Shown: positions 7,547 to 14,532 of the stretch, piece after piece
How the letters are laid out: the number at the start of each line of letters is the position of its first letter
Position numbering within the stretch: the first letter of the stretch is position 1
From: Candidatus Janibacter merdipullorum
GTDB taxonomy: Bacteria; Actinomycetota; Actinomycetes; Actinomycetales; Dermatophilaceae
Length of the DNA: 36,815 bases
Assembly: GCA_019116945.1 (NCBI GenBank)
Contig: DXAR01000137.1
Coordinates: 1-36,815, forward strand
Reading direction: 5' to 3'
Position numbers and translations under genes: made by a program
The notes under the pieces: generated by a model
The model's database searches: none
What the model was told of the DNA's origin: nothing
Seen by the model: the letters and a program-made list of their open reading frames with translations, nothing else

Positions 7547-8074
7547 ATGGATGCCACACCACCTCCCGCCGACCCGGACTCCCGCGACTGGACCTTCGTC
7601 CTCGAGGCCGGCTGCCCCGAGTGCGGCTATGAGCTCCACGACCCGGCCCTGACGGGGGAGCGGCTGCGGGCCGACGTCCCCCGCTGGCAGGCGGTGCTGG
7701 AGCGCCCCGACGTGGCGGAGAGGCCGAGCGCGGGCGTGTGGTCACCGCTGGAGTACGCGAGCCACTCCCGTGACCTCGTGGCCGTGCTGGGGGAGCGCGT
7801 CGAGGCCATGCTCACCGAGGACCGCCCGACCTTCGCGGACTACGACGGCGAGGCCGAGGCGGTGCTCCAGCAGTTCTGGACGGGCGACCCGGCCGAGGTC
7901 GTGCGGGAGATCGCCGATCGCACCGAGAGCACGGTCGCCGTCCTCGGCCGCGTCGCCGGTGACGACTGGGAGCGGACCGGTCTGCGGGGTGACGGCCGGC
8001 CCTTCACGATCACCGAGCTGTGCCGCTACCTGCTCCACGACGTCGAGCACCACCTCCACGACGTCGACGGCTGA
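7547..8074 (+). CDS. DinB-like (DUF664/DinB_2) putative metalloprotein
   Basis: Protein of 175 residues with the four-helix DinB fold signature: LEYASHSRDLVAVLGERVEAML in helix 2 and LCRYLLHDVEHHLHDV in the last helix, giving His residues placed as in metal-binding DinB/YfiT proteins. An N-terminal CPECGYE motif is an extra Cys pair seen in many actinobacterial members. The ATG at 7547 is 7 bases after CACCAT, which fits a leaderless start; the in-frame ATG at 7538 would add three residues. DinB-family enzymes are often thiol-dependent transferases (mycothiol or bacillithiol), which suits a host with mshB, but activity here is inferred only. Confidence 0.75.
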   Translation: MDATPPPADPDSRDWTFVLEAGCPECGYELHDPALTGERLRADVPRWQAVLERPDVAERPSAGVWSPLEYASHSRDLVAVLGERVEAMLTEDRPTFADYDGEAEAVLQQFWTGDPAEVVREIADRTESTVAVLGRVAGDDWERTGLRGDGRPFTITELCRYLLHDVEHHLHDVDG

Positions 8075-8077
8075 CGG

Positions 8078-9121
8078 GTGGGCCGCGTCGACACCGCGGT
8101 GGCGGACCTCCCACCGGGGGCCTTCGCCTTCGTCATGGCCACCGGCATCGTCTCGGTCGGCCTCGACCAGGTGGGGCTCGCCGTCGTCTCCGCCACGCTC
8201 CTCGTGCTGGCCGGTGCGGCCTGGGCGCTCCTCGTGACGGCCCTCGTGGCGCGGCTCGTCCGGCACCCGCGCCGGGCGCTGGCGGACCTGCGCGACCCCC
8301 ACCGCGCCTTCGGCTACTTCACCCTCGTCGCCGGCTCCGGCGTCCTCGCCGTGCGGATGACCGAGCTCGCCCCCGGCGTGGGCCTGACCCTGCTGGCGCT
8401 CGCCGTCGTGATCGGTCTCGTCCTGGGCTATGCGGTGCCATGGGCCGTGGTGCTGTCCCGGCAGGAGCGCCCCGTCCTCGCCGAGGTCGACGGCACGTGG
8501 TTCATCTGGGTCGTCGCCAGCCAGTCCGTCGCGGTGACGGCGGCCGGTCTGGAGCCCGTCGTCGACGTCGCACAGCCGGAGCTGGCCGCCCTCGCCGTGG
8601 CCGCCTGGTCGGTCGGACTCGTCCTCTACGCCGCGTGCGCGGTCTTCGTCGCCCTACGCCTCGTGACCTACCCGGTGGTGCCGCAGGACCTCGACCCGCC
8701 CTACTGGGTCGCGATGGGCGCCGTCGCCATCACCGTGGTCGCCGGTGCGAAGGTCACCGAGATGACCACCACCCCGATCGTCGCCGCGACGAGTGGACTC
8801 ATCGCCGGCCTCGTCGTCCTCTGCTGGGCCTGGGCCACATGGCTCGTCCCCGTCCTCTTCGCCGTGGGGGTGTGGCGGCACATCGTGCACCGGATCCCGC
8901 TGCGCTACGAGTCGACGTGGTGGAGCATCGTCTTCCCCCTCGGGATGTACGCCGTGGCGGGCATGTACCTCGGTCGGGCCGACTCCCTGCCCGTCGTCGA
9001 GCGGATCGGCACCGCCTGGCTCTGGGTGGCAGTGACCGCCTGGGTGATCGCCGCCGCGGCCATGGCCCACGGGTGGCTCCGCGGCACCGTCCTCGGGGCG
9101 GGGAGTACGGTCCGACGATGA
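8078..9121 (+). CDS. TDT/SLAC1-family membrane transporter (TehA-like)
   Basis: 347 residues with about ten hydrophobic helices. It begins LPPGAFAFVMATGIVSVGL, the recognisable first helix of the tellurite-resistance/dicarboxylate transporter (TDT, C4-dicarboxylate/SLAC1-like) family. Late motifs STWWSIVFPLGMYAVAGMYLG also fit. The start is GTG at 8078, three bases after the DinB stop, so the genes are probably co-transcribed. The stop overlaps the next gene as ATGA. The family includes anion channels, sulfite exporters and TehA; the cargo cannot be assigned. Confidence 0.82.
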   Translation: MGRVDTAVADLPPGAFAFVMATGIVSVGLDQVGLAVVSATLLVLAGAAWALLVTALVARLVRHPRRALADLRDPHRAFGYFTLVAGSGVLAVRMTELAPGVGLTLLALAVVIGLVLGYAVPWAVVLSRQERPVLAEVDGTWFIWVVASQSVAVTAAGLEPVVDVAQPELAALAVAAWSVGLVLYAACAVFVALRLVTYPVVPQDLDPPYWVAMGAVAITVVAGAKVTEMTTTPIVAATSGLIAGLVVLCWAWATWLVPVLFAVGVWRHIVHRIPLRYESTWWSIVFPLGMYAVAGMYLGRADSLPVVERIGTAWLWVAVTAWVIAAAAMAHGWLRGTVLGAGSTVRR

Positions 9122-9474
9122 CCACACGATCGCAGGTACACGTCCGCTCGGTCCGCGACGAGCCAGCGAGCGGTGACGGCTACCGGGTGCTCGTCGACCG
9201 CCTCTGGCCCCGCGGGGTGCGCAAGGAGGAGGCGGACCTCGACGAGTGGCTCAAGGACATCGGCCCCTCCACCGAGCTGCGGACGTGGTTCGGGCACGAC
9301 CCGGAGAAGTTCGAGGAGTTCGCGCGCCGGTACGAGGCCGAGCTCGAGGGGTCGGAGGAGTGGGAGCACCTGACGGAGGTCGTCGCCGAGCACGGCCGCG
9401 TCACGCTGCTCTTCGGCGCCGCCGACCGCGAGCACAACCAGGCCGTCGTCCTGCAGGACCTGCTCACCCGCTGA
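9118..9474 (+). CDS. DUF488 (YeaO-like) protein
   Basis: 118-residue soluble protein of the DUF488 family. It contains the family landmarks VRSVRDEP, YRVLVDRLWPRGVRKEEADLD, W..DIGPSTELRTWFGHDPEKFEEFARRY and a closing VTLLFGAADREHNQAVVL. Its biochemical role is not known. The ATG overlaps the stop of the TDT transporter by four bases (ATGA). Its last 11 bases overlap the 3' end of the truncated thiD on the other strand. Confidence 0.88.
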   Translation: MTTRSQVHVRSVRDEPASGDGYRVLVDRLWPRGVRKEEADLDEWLKDIGPSTELRTWFGHDPEKFEEFARRYEAELEGSEEWEHLTEVVAEHGRVTLLFGAADREHNQAVVLQDLLTR

Positions 9475-9675
9475 CAGCACCCCATCGGGGGTGCTCGTGG
9501 AAGTGGTGGACCGGGCCGGGGCCGGCGCCGATGGTGAGGTCCTCGCCATGGCGCAGGGCCTCGGTGAGCCAGGCCTTGGCCTCCCGCACCGCGGGTAGCC
9601 AGCCATCGTGCCGAGGGCGAAGGGCGGCCAGCGCCGAGCTGAGGGTGCAGCCGACGCCGTGGCCGCGGTCGCTCC
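9464..9675 (-). pseudogene. thiD: thiD remnant: C-terminal quarter only
   Basis: On the minus strand about 70 codons encode the C-terminus of the hydroxymethylpyrimidine(-phosphate) kinase of thiamine synthesis. GHGVGCTLSSALAAL carries the catalytic Cys and anion-hole region, followed by AVREAKAWLTEALRHG and GAGPGPVHHFHEH, then a TGA at 9464. ThiD is usually 260-280 residues, so about 190 N-terminal residues with the ATP and substrate sites are gone. Beyond about 9675 the frame stays open, but its translation is antisense to thiE and shows no kinase similarity. The reading frame itself has no stop or shift, which suggests a recent loss. The true left boundary of homology is uncertain by some 10-20 bases. 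Confidence 0.8.
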
Positions 9676-9685
9676 GGGTACCCGG
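9674..9685. other. 12-bp perfect palindrome at the thiD/thiE junction
   Basis: CCGGGTACCCGG sits where recognisable ThiD coding on the minus strand stops and recognisable ThiE coding on the plus strand begins. It may mark the breakpoint of a deletion or inversion that removed both gene fronts. Confidence 0.5.
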
Positions 9686-10141
9686 GTCCTCGTCAACGAC
9701 CGCGCCGACGTCGCCCATGCCGCACGGCACCGGGGAGCGGCGGTGCACGGCGTCCACCTCGGGCAGGCCGACCTGCCGGTCGCCGAGGCGCGGGCACTCC
9801 TCGGCCCCGACGCCCTCGTCGGACTCACCGCCGGCACCGTCGACCTCGTCCGGGAGGCGGAGGCGCGTTCCGGCGCCCACCGGCCCGACTACCTCGGCTC
9901 GGGGCCCTTCAGGCCCACCCCGACGAAGGACGTCGGACGTCCCCCGATCGGGGTCGAGGGCTACCCGCTCCGGGTCGCGGCCACGCGCCTGCCGGTGCTC
10001 GCCATCGGCGACGTGACCCTCGCGGACGTCCCCGCGCTCGCCGCGAGCGGCATCGCGGGGGTCGCGCTCGTCCGCGAGATCATGGCCGCTCCGGACCCGG
10101 GCGCGGTCGCCGCGGCCTGCCTGGCCGCGTGGGAGAGATGA
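9674..10141 (+). pseudogene. thiE: thiE remnant: C-terminal two thirds
   Basis: About 155 codons match thiamine-phosphate synthase from the middle of the barrel on: VLVNDRADVA, VHGVHLGQADLPVAEAR, ALVGLTAG, the phosphate-loop sequence DYLGSGPFRPTPTKD, LPVLAIGDVTLADVPALAASGIAGVALVREIM. The first 55-65 residues of a normal 210-220 residue ThiE are missing, including the early Q-x-R-x-K segment that binds pyrophosphate. The open frame can be extended to a GTG at 9608, but those 22 residues are antisense to thiD and unlike ThiE. It ends one base before the convergent CynX-type gene. Loss of thiamine synthesis at this locus is likely unless intact copies exist elsewhere. Confidence 0.78.
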
Positions 10142-10142
10142 C

Positions 10143-11354
10143 TCAGGCGCCCCGCGCCATCTCGTCGTCGACGAAGACCGGCGTGGCCACCCGCAGCCCG
10201 AAGACGGTGAGCCCGGCCCCGCTGGCCATGAGGAGGACGAGGACGAGCGTCCACCCTCCGGTGATCGCATGCAGCACGCCCACGGCGAGGGGGCCGAAGC
10301 CCGCGAGGAAGTACCCGACCGGCTGGACGAAGCCCGAGAGCTGCGCGGTGATGTGGGGATCCCTCGAGCGGGCCGTGATGAGGGCGATCGCCGTCGGGAA
10401 GGCGAAGCCCGAGAGGCCGAGCAGGGCCGCCCAGAGCCAGGGCAGCGTCGTCGGCGCGAGGAGGAGCCCGAGGTAGCCGCCGATGGCGAGCCCACCGAAG
10501 GCGATCATCCACCCGGAGAGGTTCCGGCTGCGGTCGATGACCGTGGGCATGAGGAGGCCGCCGAGGATGCCCAGGCCGGCGACGATGGACGTGAGGGCGC
10601 CGGCGCTCGCGGCGGCGAGCCCCGCGTCGCGGTAGATCTGCGGCAGCCAGCCGAACTGGATGTAGGCATTCATCGACTGCACGCCGAAGAGGGCGGTGAG
10701 CGCGAGGGCAGTGGGCGAGTGCACCATCCGCCCGTTGACCTCGCTGTCCGCCCGACGGTGCACCCGGTCCCGGATGCTCATGACGACCCACGGGAGGAGC
10801 GCGGCGAGGGCCACGAACCCCCACAGGCCCAGGGCGCCCCGCCACTGCCCCGGGGCGATCTCGGCCAGGGGTGCCGCGACGAGCGGGGCGACGGCGCCGC
10901 CGACGGTCAGACCCATGCTGTAGATCGTCATGAGGCGCACACCGCCGTCCCGGGAGTGCCGCTTGATCCACGCGGGGACGAGGACATTGCCCAGCCCCAT
11001 CCCGGCGAGGCCGATGGCCGTGAGGACGAGGAAGACCGCGGCGGAGTCGGTGAGGATCCGGGCGAGGAGGGTGACCACGACGGCGCCGACCCCGAGGGTG
11101 ATCGCCGTCGACAACCCGACGCGGTGGGCGAGCCCGACCGCGAGGGCGCCGGCGACGGCGAAGGCGAAGCCGGGCAGTGCGGTGAGGAGCCCGGCGACCG
11201 TCGGGGTGAGGGACAGGCCGGCGCTGATCTCCTCGAGGAGGGGCCCGACCGAGGTCGCGCCCGGTCTCAGGTTGATGGAGATGAGCGCGACGCCGATGAC
11301 GATGAGCACGGCGGGGAAGGGGGGACCCGGCCGGGTCGTGGGAGGGGTGCTCAT
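10143..11354 (-). CDS. MFS transporter, CynX/NimT family
   Basis: 403-residue major facilitator with about 12 helices. The first loop reads ALISINLRPGATSVGPLLEEI, the signature of the CynX/NimT (cyanate and 2-nitroimidazole) group, and GMGLGNVLVPAWIKRHS is the matching motif after helix 4. The ATG at 11354 opens a protein that begins with a short Pro-rich tail (MSTPPTTRPGPP). It ends one base from the thiE remnant, convergent. Substrates of this group range from cyanate to nitroaromatics and amino acids, so no cargo is assigned. Confidence 0.85.
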   Translation of the reverse strand: MSTPPTTRPGPPFPAVLIVIGVALISINLRPGATSVGPLLEEISAGLSLTPTVAGLLTALPGFAFAVAGALAVGLAHRVGLSTAITLGVGAVVVTLLARILTDSAAVFLVLTAIGLAGMGLGNVLVPAWIKRHSRDGGVRLMTIYSMGLTVGGAVAPLVAAPLAEIAPGQWRGALGLWGFVALAALLPWVVMSIRDRVHRRADSEVNGRMVHSPTALALTALFGVQSMNAYIQFGWLPQIYRDAGLAAASAGALTSIVAGLGILGGLLMPTVIDRSRNLSGWMIAFGGLAIGGYLGLLLAPTTLPWLWAALLGLSGFAFPTAIALITARSRDPHITAQLSGFVQPVGYFLAGFGPLAVGVLHAITGGWTLVLVLLMASGAGLTVFGLRVATPVFVDDEMARGA

Positions 11355-11414
11355 CCCGACGGGTCTACCACCCCCGGAGGGTTACCGCGTAGTCGGCCAC
11401 GTGGTGGACGTGCC

Positions 11415-11420
11415 TAGGAT
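11415..11420 (+). promoter_or_regulatory. -10 element, leaderless promoter of dCMP deaminase gene
   Basis: TAGGAT is followed by six bases and then the ATG at 11427, with no ribosome site. No convincing -35 is seen. Confidence 0.55.
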
Positions 11421-11426
11421 CTGCCC

Positions 11427-11882
11427 ATGCCCGACGTGACGACCCTGGCCGCGACCGTGCCGAGCTGGGACGAGTACTTCCTCGGTATCGCCGACGCGGT
11501 CGCCGCGCGGGCCAAGTGCACGCGTCGCCGCGTGGGTGCGGTCCTCACGATCGAGCACCGGATCATCGCCACCGGGTACAACGGTGCGGCTCCGGGGGAG
11601 CCGGACTGCCTCGAGGGCGCCTGCCCCCGTGGGCAGCTCGACTACACGACCGTCCCGGGGCTGGGTGACTACGACCGCCCGGGGACGCCCGGCTTCTGCA
11701 TCGCCATCCACGCCGAGGTCAATGCGTTGCTCTTCGCCACCCGGGACACGAAGGGGGCGACGGCCTACATCACCGATCCTCCGTGCCCGGGGTGCCGCAA
11801 GGCGCTCGCCGCGGCCGGGATCGTCCGGGCGGTCTGGCCCGGAGGCGCCCACGACCGACACGGCCTGACCCACTGGTCCTGA
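11427..11882 (+). CDS. Deoxycytidylate (dCMP) deaminase family protein
   Basis: Zinc-dependent cytidine/deoxycytidylate deaminase of 151 residues that converts dCMP to dUMP for dTTP synthesis. The catalytic motif is His95-Ala-Glu97 (AIHAEVNALLF), with zinc ligands Cys120 and Cys123 in DPPCPGC. RRVGAVLTIEHRIIATGYNGA is the expected N-terminal strand and loop, and the extra Cys pair CLEGAC (residues 61-66) is typical of the dCMP deaminase/ComEB branch rather than of cytidine deaminases. It probably has its own leaderless promoter and diverges from the CynX-type transporter. Confidence 0.87.
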   Translation: MPDVTTLAATVPSWDEYFLGIADAVAARAKCTRRRVGAVLTIEHRIIATGYNGAAPGEPDCLEGACPRGQLDYTTVPGLGDYDRPGTPGFCIAIHAEVNALLFATRDTKGATAYITDPPCPGCRKALAAAGIVRAVWPGGAHDRHGLTHWS

Positions 11883-11908
11883 GCGGCCACGGGGTGGGAT
11901 GCTGAGGT

Positions 11909-12820
11909 ATGAGCATCGACGCCCCTACCCACGACAGCCCGACCCCCGCCGGGGCCGTGGTCGCCGCACTGGATGGCAGCCACCGGGACCCTGCCGTCAT
12001 CGACTGGGCCGCCGCCGAGGCGAGCGCCACCGCAGCACCCCTCCACCTCGTGCACGCCGTCGACCTCGGTACGCCGTTGTCGGCCTACGGCGAGCTCCTC
12101 ACGAGCCCCGACATCGTCAACAAGGTCGAGGAGGAGTCGGTCCGGGTCGTCACGGACGCCCGCGCCCGGGTCCTCGAGGCCGAGCCCGACCTCGCCGTGA
12201 CGACGGCCCTCCCGACCGGGGCCCCGGCCGGGGCCCTGCTCAACGCCGTGGAGGGCGCGCGGGTGCTCGTCGTCGGCTCGGCCCGCAAGAGCCGGGCCGA
12301 GCGCATCGTCCTCGGGACGACCTCGCTCAGCGTCGTGGCCCACGCGCCGTGCCCGGTCATCCTCGTCCCCGACGACGCGGCCAGGAGTGGCGACGGCCGG
12401 GTCGTCGTCGGCATCGACGGCAGTGCGCACAGCCGCCTCGCCTTCCGCCATGCGCTCGAGGCCGCGGCGCTGCGCGGCCGGCGGGTCACGACCGTGACCT
12501 CCTGGAATGTCGAGGTCGAGAACGGCGTCGTCGTCACCGAGCCGGGCTCCCCCGAGTGGGAGACGGTCGACAAGCGCTACCGCGACATGGCCGAGCGGAC
12601 GATCGCCGCGGACCGGGATGCCCACCCGGAGATCGACGTCACCGTCGAGGTCCACCACGGTCGCGCGGCGGACCGGCTCGTCGAGGTCGCCCAGGGCGCG
12701 GACCTGCTCCTCGTCGGCTCCCGCGGTCGCGGCGGCTTCCGGGGCATGCTCCTCGGCTCCGTCTCGCAGCGGGTCCTCGGCCGGGCCACCTGCCCCGTGG
12801 GGGTCCTCCACGAGCGGTGA
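11909..12820 (+). CDS. Universal stress protein with two Usp domains
   Basis: 303 residues made of two tandem Usp folds: about 12-150 (VVAALDGSHRDPAVIDWAA to PCPVILVPDD) and 160-301 (RVVVGIDGSAHSRLAFRHAL to CPVGVLHER). The second domain keeps the ATP-binding pattern G-2x-G-9x-G-S (GSRGRGGFRGMLLGS). In the first the second Gly is Arg (GSARKSRAERIVLGTT), so only the C-terminal domain looks fully fit to bind ATP. The architecture is common in actinobacteria and often linked to dormancy or redox stress. GATGCT five bases before the ATG is a possible leaderless -10. Confidence 0.87.
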   Translation: MSIDAPTHDSPTPAGAVVAALDGSHRDPAVIDWAAAEASATAAPLHLVHAVDLGTPLSAYGELLTSPDIVNKVEEESVRVVTDARARVLEAEPDLAVTTALPTGAPAGALLNAVEGARVLVVGSARKSRAERIVLGTTSLSVVAHAPCPVILVPDDAARSGDGRVVVGIDGSAHSRLAFRHALEAAALRGRRVTTVTSWNVEVENGVVVTEPGSPEWETVDKRYRDMAERTIAADRDAHPEIDVTVEVHHGRAADRLVEVAQGADLLLVGSRGRGGFRGMLLGSVSQRVLGRATCPVGVLHER

Positions 12821-12841
12821 GGCCGGCACGTCACCGCTGGG

Positions 12842-13534
12842 TCAGGGGTGGGCCTCCCGCCAGCGGGCCATGGCGGCCTCGCCCTCCTCGGTGTCCTGGG
12901 GCCGGTGGTCGGCGCCGGGCAGGACGAGGTGCTCGGCCCCCTTCGCCGCGAGGCATGCCGCGACCTCGGAGTACACGGGCCAACGGTCGCTCGTGATGAC
13001 GAGGGTCGGCACGAGTCCCGGGGTGTCCGTGCGCAGGCTGATCTCCCAGGGGGCCGGTGTGGCGCGCATCCGGGCGGCGACCTCGTCGCACGTGGCCGGG
13101 TCCAGCTCGGGTGAGGGCGCTCCCATCCCGGCGGCGAACCGCTCGAGGAACTCCCGTCCGCTGACGCTCGGGTCGTCGGCGAGCGCGAAGACCGGGGCGA
13201 GGGCGCCGATGTGCCGCTCCACGTGGCGTCCTCCGCGGGCGAGGTCGAAGCACGCCGGCTCGATGAGCACGAGGCTGCGCATCTGGTCGGGGCGTCGCTG
13301 CGCGGCGAGCATGGCCGTGACCGTCCCGTAGGAGTGGGCGACGACGTGACCGCGTCCGCCGAGGGCCTCGAGGACCCGATCGGCGTCGCGCTCCGGCTGG
13401 TCGGCCGGGCAGGTGCGCTCGAGGTGGACGTGCGTCGGGTCCGTGAGCGCGGCCTGGAGCGGCCAGGCGCTCGGGCCGGAGCGCCCGCGGCCGTGGACGT
13501 AGACCGTGCGGACGGTCGGTCGGTGGATGGGCAC
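12842..13534 (-). CDS. Alpha/beta hydrolase
   Basis: 230-residue alpha/beta-hydrolase-fold protein. The nucleophile elbow is GHVVAHSYGTVTAML (Ser in A-H-S-Y-G), an early strand and oxyanion region reads VYVHGRGRSG, and the late His is in LPGADHRPQD. The start is GTG at 13534, one base after the stop of the pirin gene, so it is translated with pirin. TSDRWPVYSEV probably brings the acidic residue of the triad. Substrate unknown; esterase or lactonase activity is the usual range. Confidence 0.78.
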   Translation of the reverse strand: MPIHRPTVRTVYVHGRGRSGPSAWPLQAALTDPTHVHLERTCPADQPERDADRVLEALGGRGHVVAHSYGTVTAMLAAQRRPDQMRSLVLIEPACFDLARGGRHVERHIGALAPVFALADDPSVSGREFLERFAAGMGAPSPELDPATCDEVAARMRATPAPWEISLRTDTPGLVPTLVITSDRWPVYSEVAACLAAKGAEHLVLPGADHRPQDTEEGEAAMARWREAHP

Positions 13535-13535
13535 G

Positions 13536-14468
13536 TCAGCCTCGCGGTCGCAGCCGTCCGCCCGGCAGCGCCGGAGCAGGAAGGGGGGCGGGTTGCCCTT
13601 CGGCGAAGGGACCGAAGCGCTCCCCACCGGTGACCGGGTCCGGGTCGGCCCCATCGGCGATCTCGGCCATCCACTGCTCGCGGGCCGCGACGACGTCCTC
13701 GTGGCTGCGGCCGACGAAGTTCCACCACATGACGATCTGCTCGCCCAGGGGCTCGCCGCCGATGAGGAGGAGCCGGGCGCCGGTCCGCGAGCGGAGGGTG
13801 ATGTGGGTGCGTCCGGGGGAGAGGTAACCGACCTCGGCGGTCTCGAGGTCCTGACCGTCGACGGAGACGTCGCCGTCGTCGAGCAGCACGGCGTGCTCGT
13901 GATCGGCGGGCACCTCGAGGACGGTCTCGGCGTCCGCGTCGAGGAGGAGCTCGGCGCCGAGCAGTGCCGTCGGGGTGGTGACGGGCGAGTCGACATCGAG
14001 GAGGCTGCCGAGGAAGACGCGGGCGATGCCACCGGGGACGTACATCGGCTCCGGCACATGGTGGACGAAGGAGGGCGGGGTGTCCCGCTCGTGCGCCGGC
14101 AGGGCGAACCACAGCTGCACCCCGTGGAGGATGGTCGTCTCCGGTGTCGAGAACTCGGAGTGGCTCACCCCACGACCGGCGGTCATGAGGTTGAGCTCGC
14201 CGGGACGGACCAGGGCGTGCACTCCCGTGGAGTCACGGTGATCGATCTCCCCGGTGAAGAGCCACGACACCGTGGCCAGCGAGGTGTGCGGATGGCGCGG
14301 GACGGCCATCCCACCCGTCGCCGCCACGTCGTCGGGACCGTAGTGGTCGAGGAAGCACCACGCACCGACGAGCGACCGGGCCCGGGAGGGGATGGTGCGC
14401 CGGACCGGCATGGCCCGGGGTCCGCCCAGGGGCACCTCGCGCGGAGTGAGGATCTGGAGGTCGTTCAC
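13536..14468 (-). CDS. Pirin-family cupin protein
   Basis: 310-residue bicupin of the pirin family. The N-terminal cupin has the metal-binding pattern: FLDHYGPDD, PRHPHTSLATVSWLFTGEIDHRDS and the Glu/His stretch GRGVSHSEFS, followed by HGVQLWFALPAHERD. Pirins act as quercetinases or as redox-sensitive iron-binding cofactors. The GTG start at 14468 (MNDLQILTPRE) lies 7 bases after TAGCGT on the minus strand, indicating a leaderless transcript. The last 40 residues are a Pro/Gly-rich tail. Next in the operon is the alpha/beta hydrolase. Confidence 0.87.
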   Translation of the reverse strand: MNDLQILTPREVPLGGPRAMPVRRTIPSRARSLVGAWCFLDHYGPDDVAATGGMAVPRHPHTSLATVSWLFTGEIDHRDSTGVHALVRPGELNLMTAGRGVSHSEFSTPETTILHGVQLWFALPAHERDTPPSFVHHVPEPMYVPGGIARVFLGSLLDVDSPVTTPTALLGAELLLDADAETVLEVPADHEHAVLLDDGDVSVDGQDLETAEVGYLSPGRTHITLRSRTGARLLLIGGEPLGEQIVMWWNFVGRSHEDVVAAREQWMAEIADGADPDPVTGGERFGPFAEGQPAPLPAPALPGGRLRPRG

Positions 14469-14475
14469 TGCGCCC

Positions 14476-14481
14476 ACGCTA
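14476..14481 (-). promoter_or_regulatory. -10 element, leaderless promoter of pirin gene
   Basis: TAGCGT on the minus strand, 7 bases before the GTG at 14468. The bases that follow (GGGCGC) mirror those after the malQ promoter on the other strand. Confidence 0.5.
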
Positions 14482-14489
14482 CCCGTGGA

Positions 14490-14509
14490 CGCCCGGTGGA
14501 CACCGGGCG
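14490..14509. promoter_or_regulatory. Inverted repeat between pirin and malQ promoters
   Basis: CGCCCGGT and ACCGGGCG are perfect 8-bp arms around GGAC, centred in the 64-bp divergent region. Its place between two opposing promoters makes it a good operator candidate controlling both directions. Confidence 0.45.
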
Positions 14510-14520
14510 CGCGGGTGCAG

Positions 14521-14526
14521 CAGTGT
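14521..14526 (+). promoter_or_regulatory. Possible -10 element of malQ
   Basis: CAGTGT followed by GGGCGC and the GTG at 14533. Spacing fits a leaderless start; the hexamer itself is weak. Confidence 0.35.
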
Positions 14527-14532
14527 GGGCGC

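Noticed and set aside
9625-9660. Possible TPP riboswitch (a CTGAG stretch near thi genes)
   Set aside because: The sequence is inside thiD coding DNA, and no second conserved THI-box element or stem set is present.
9608-10141. Intact 177-residue thiamine-phosphate synthase
   Set aside because: The first 22 residues are antisense to thiD and unlike ThiE; the N-terminal third of the enzyme is missing, so it is listed as a remnant.
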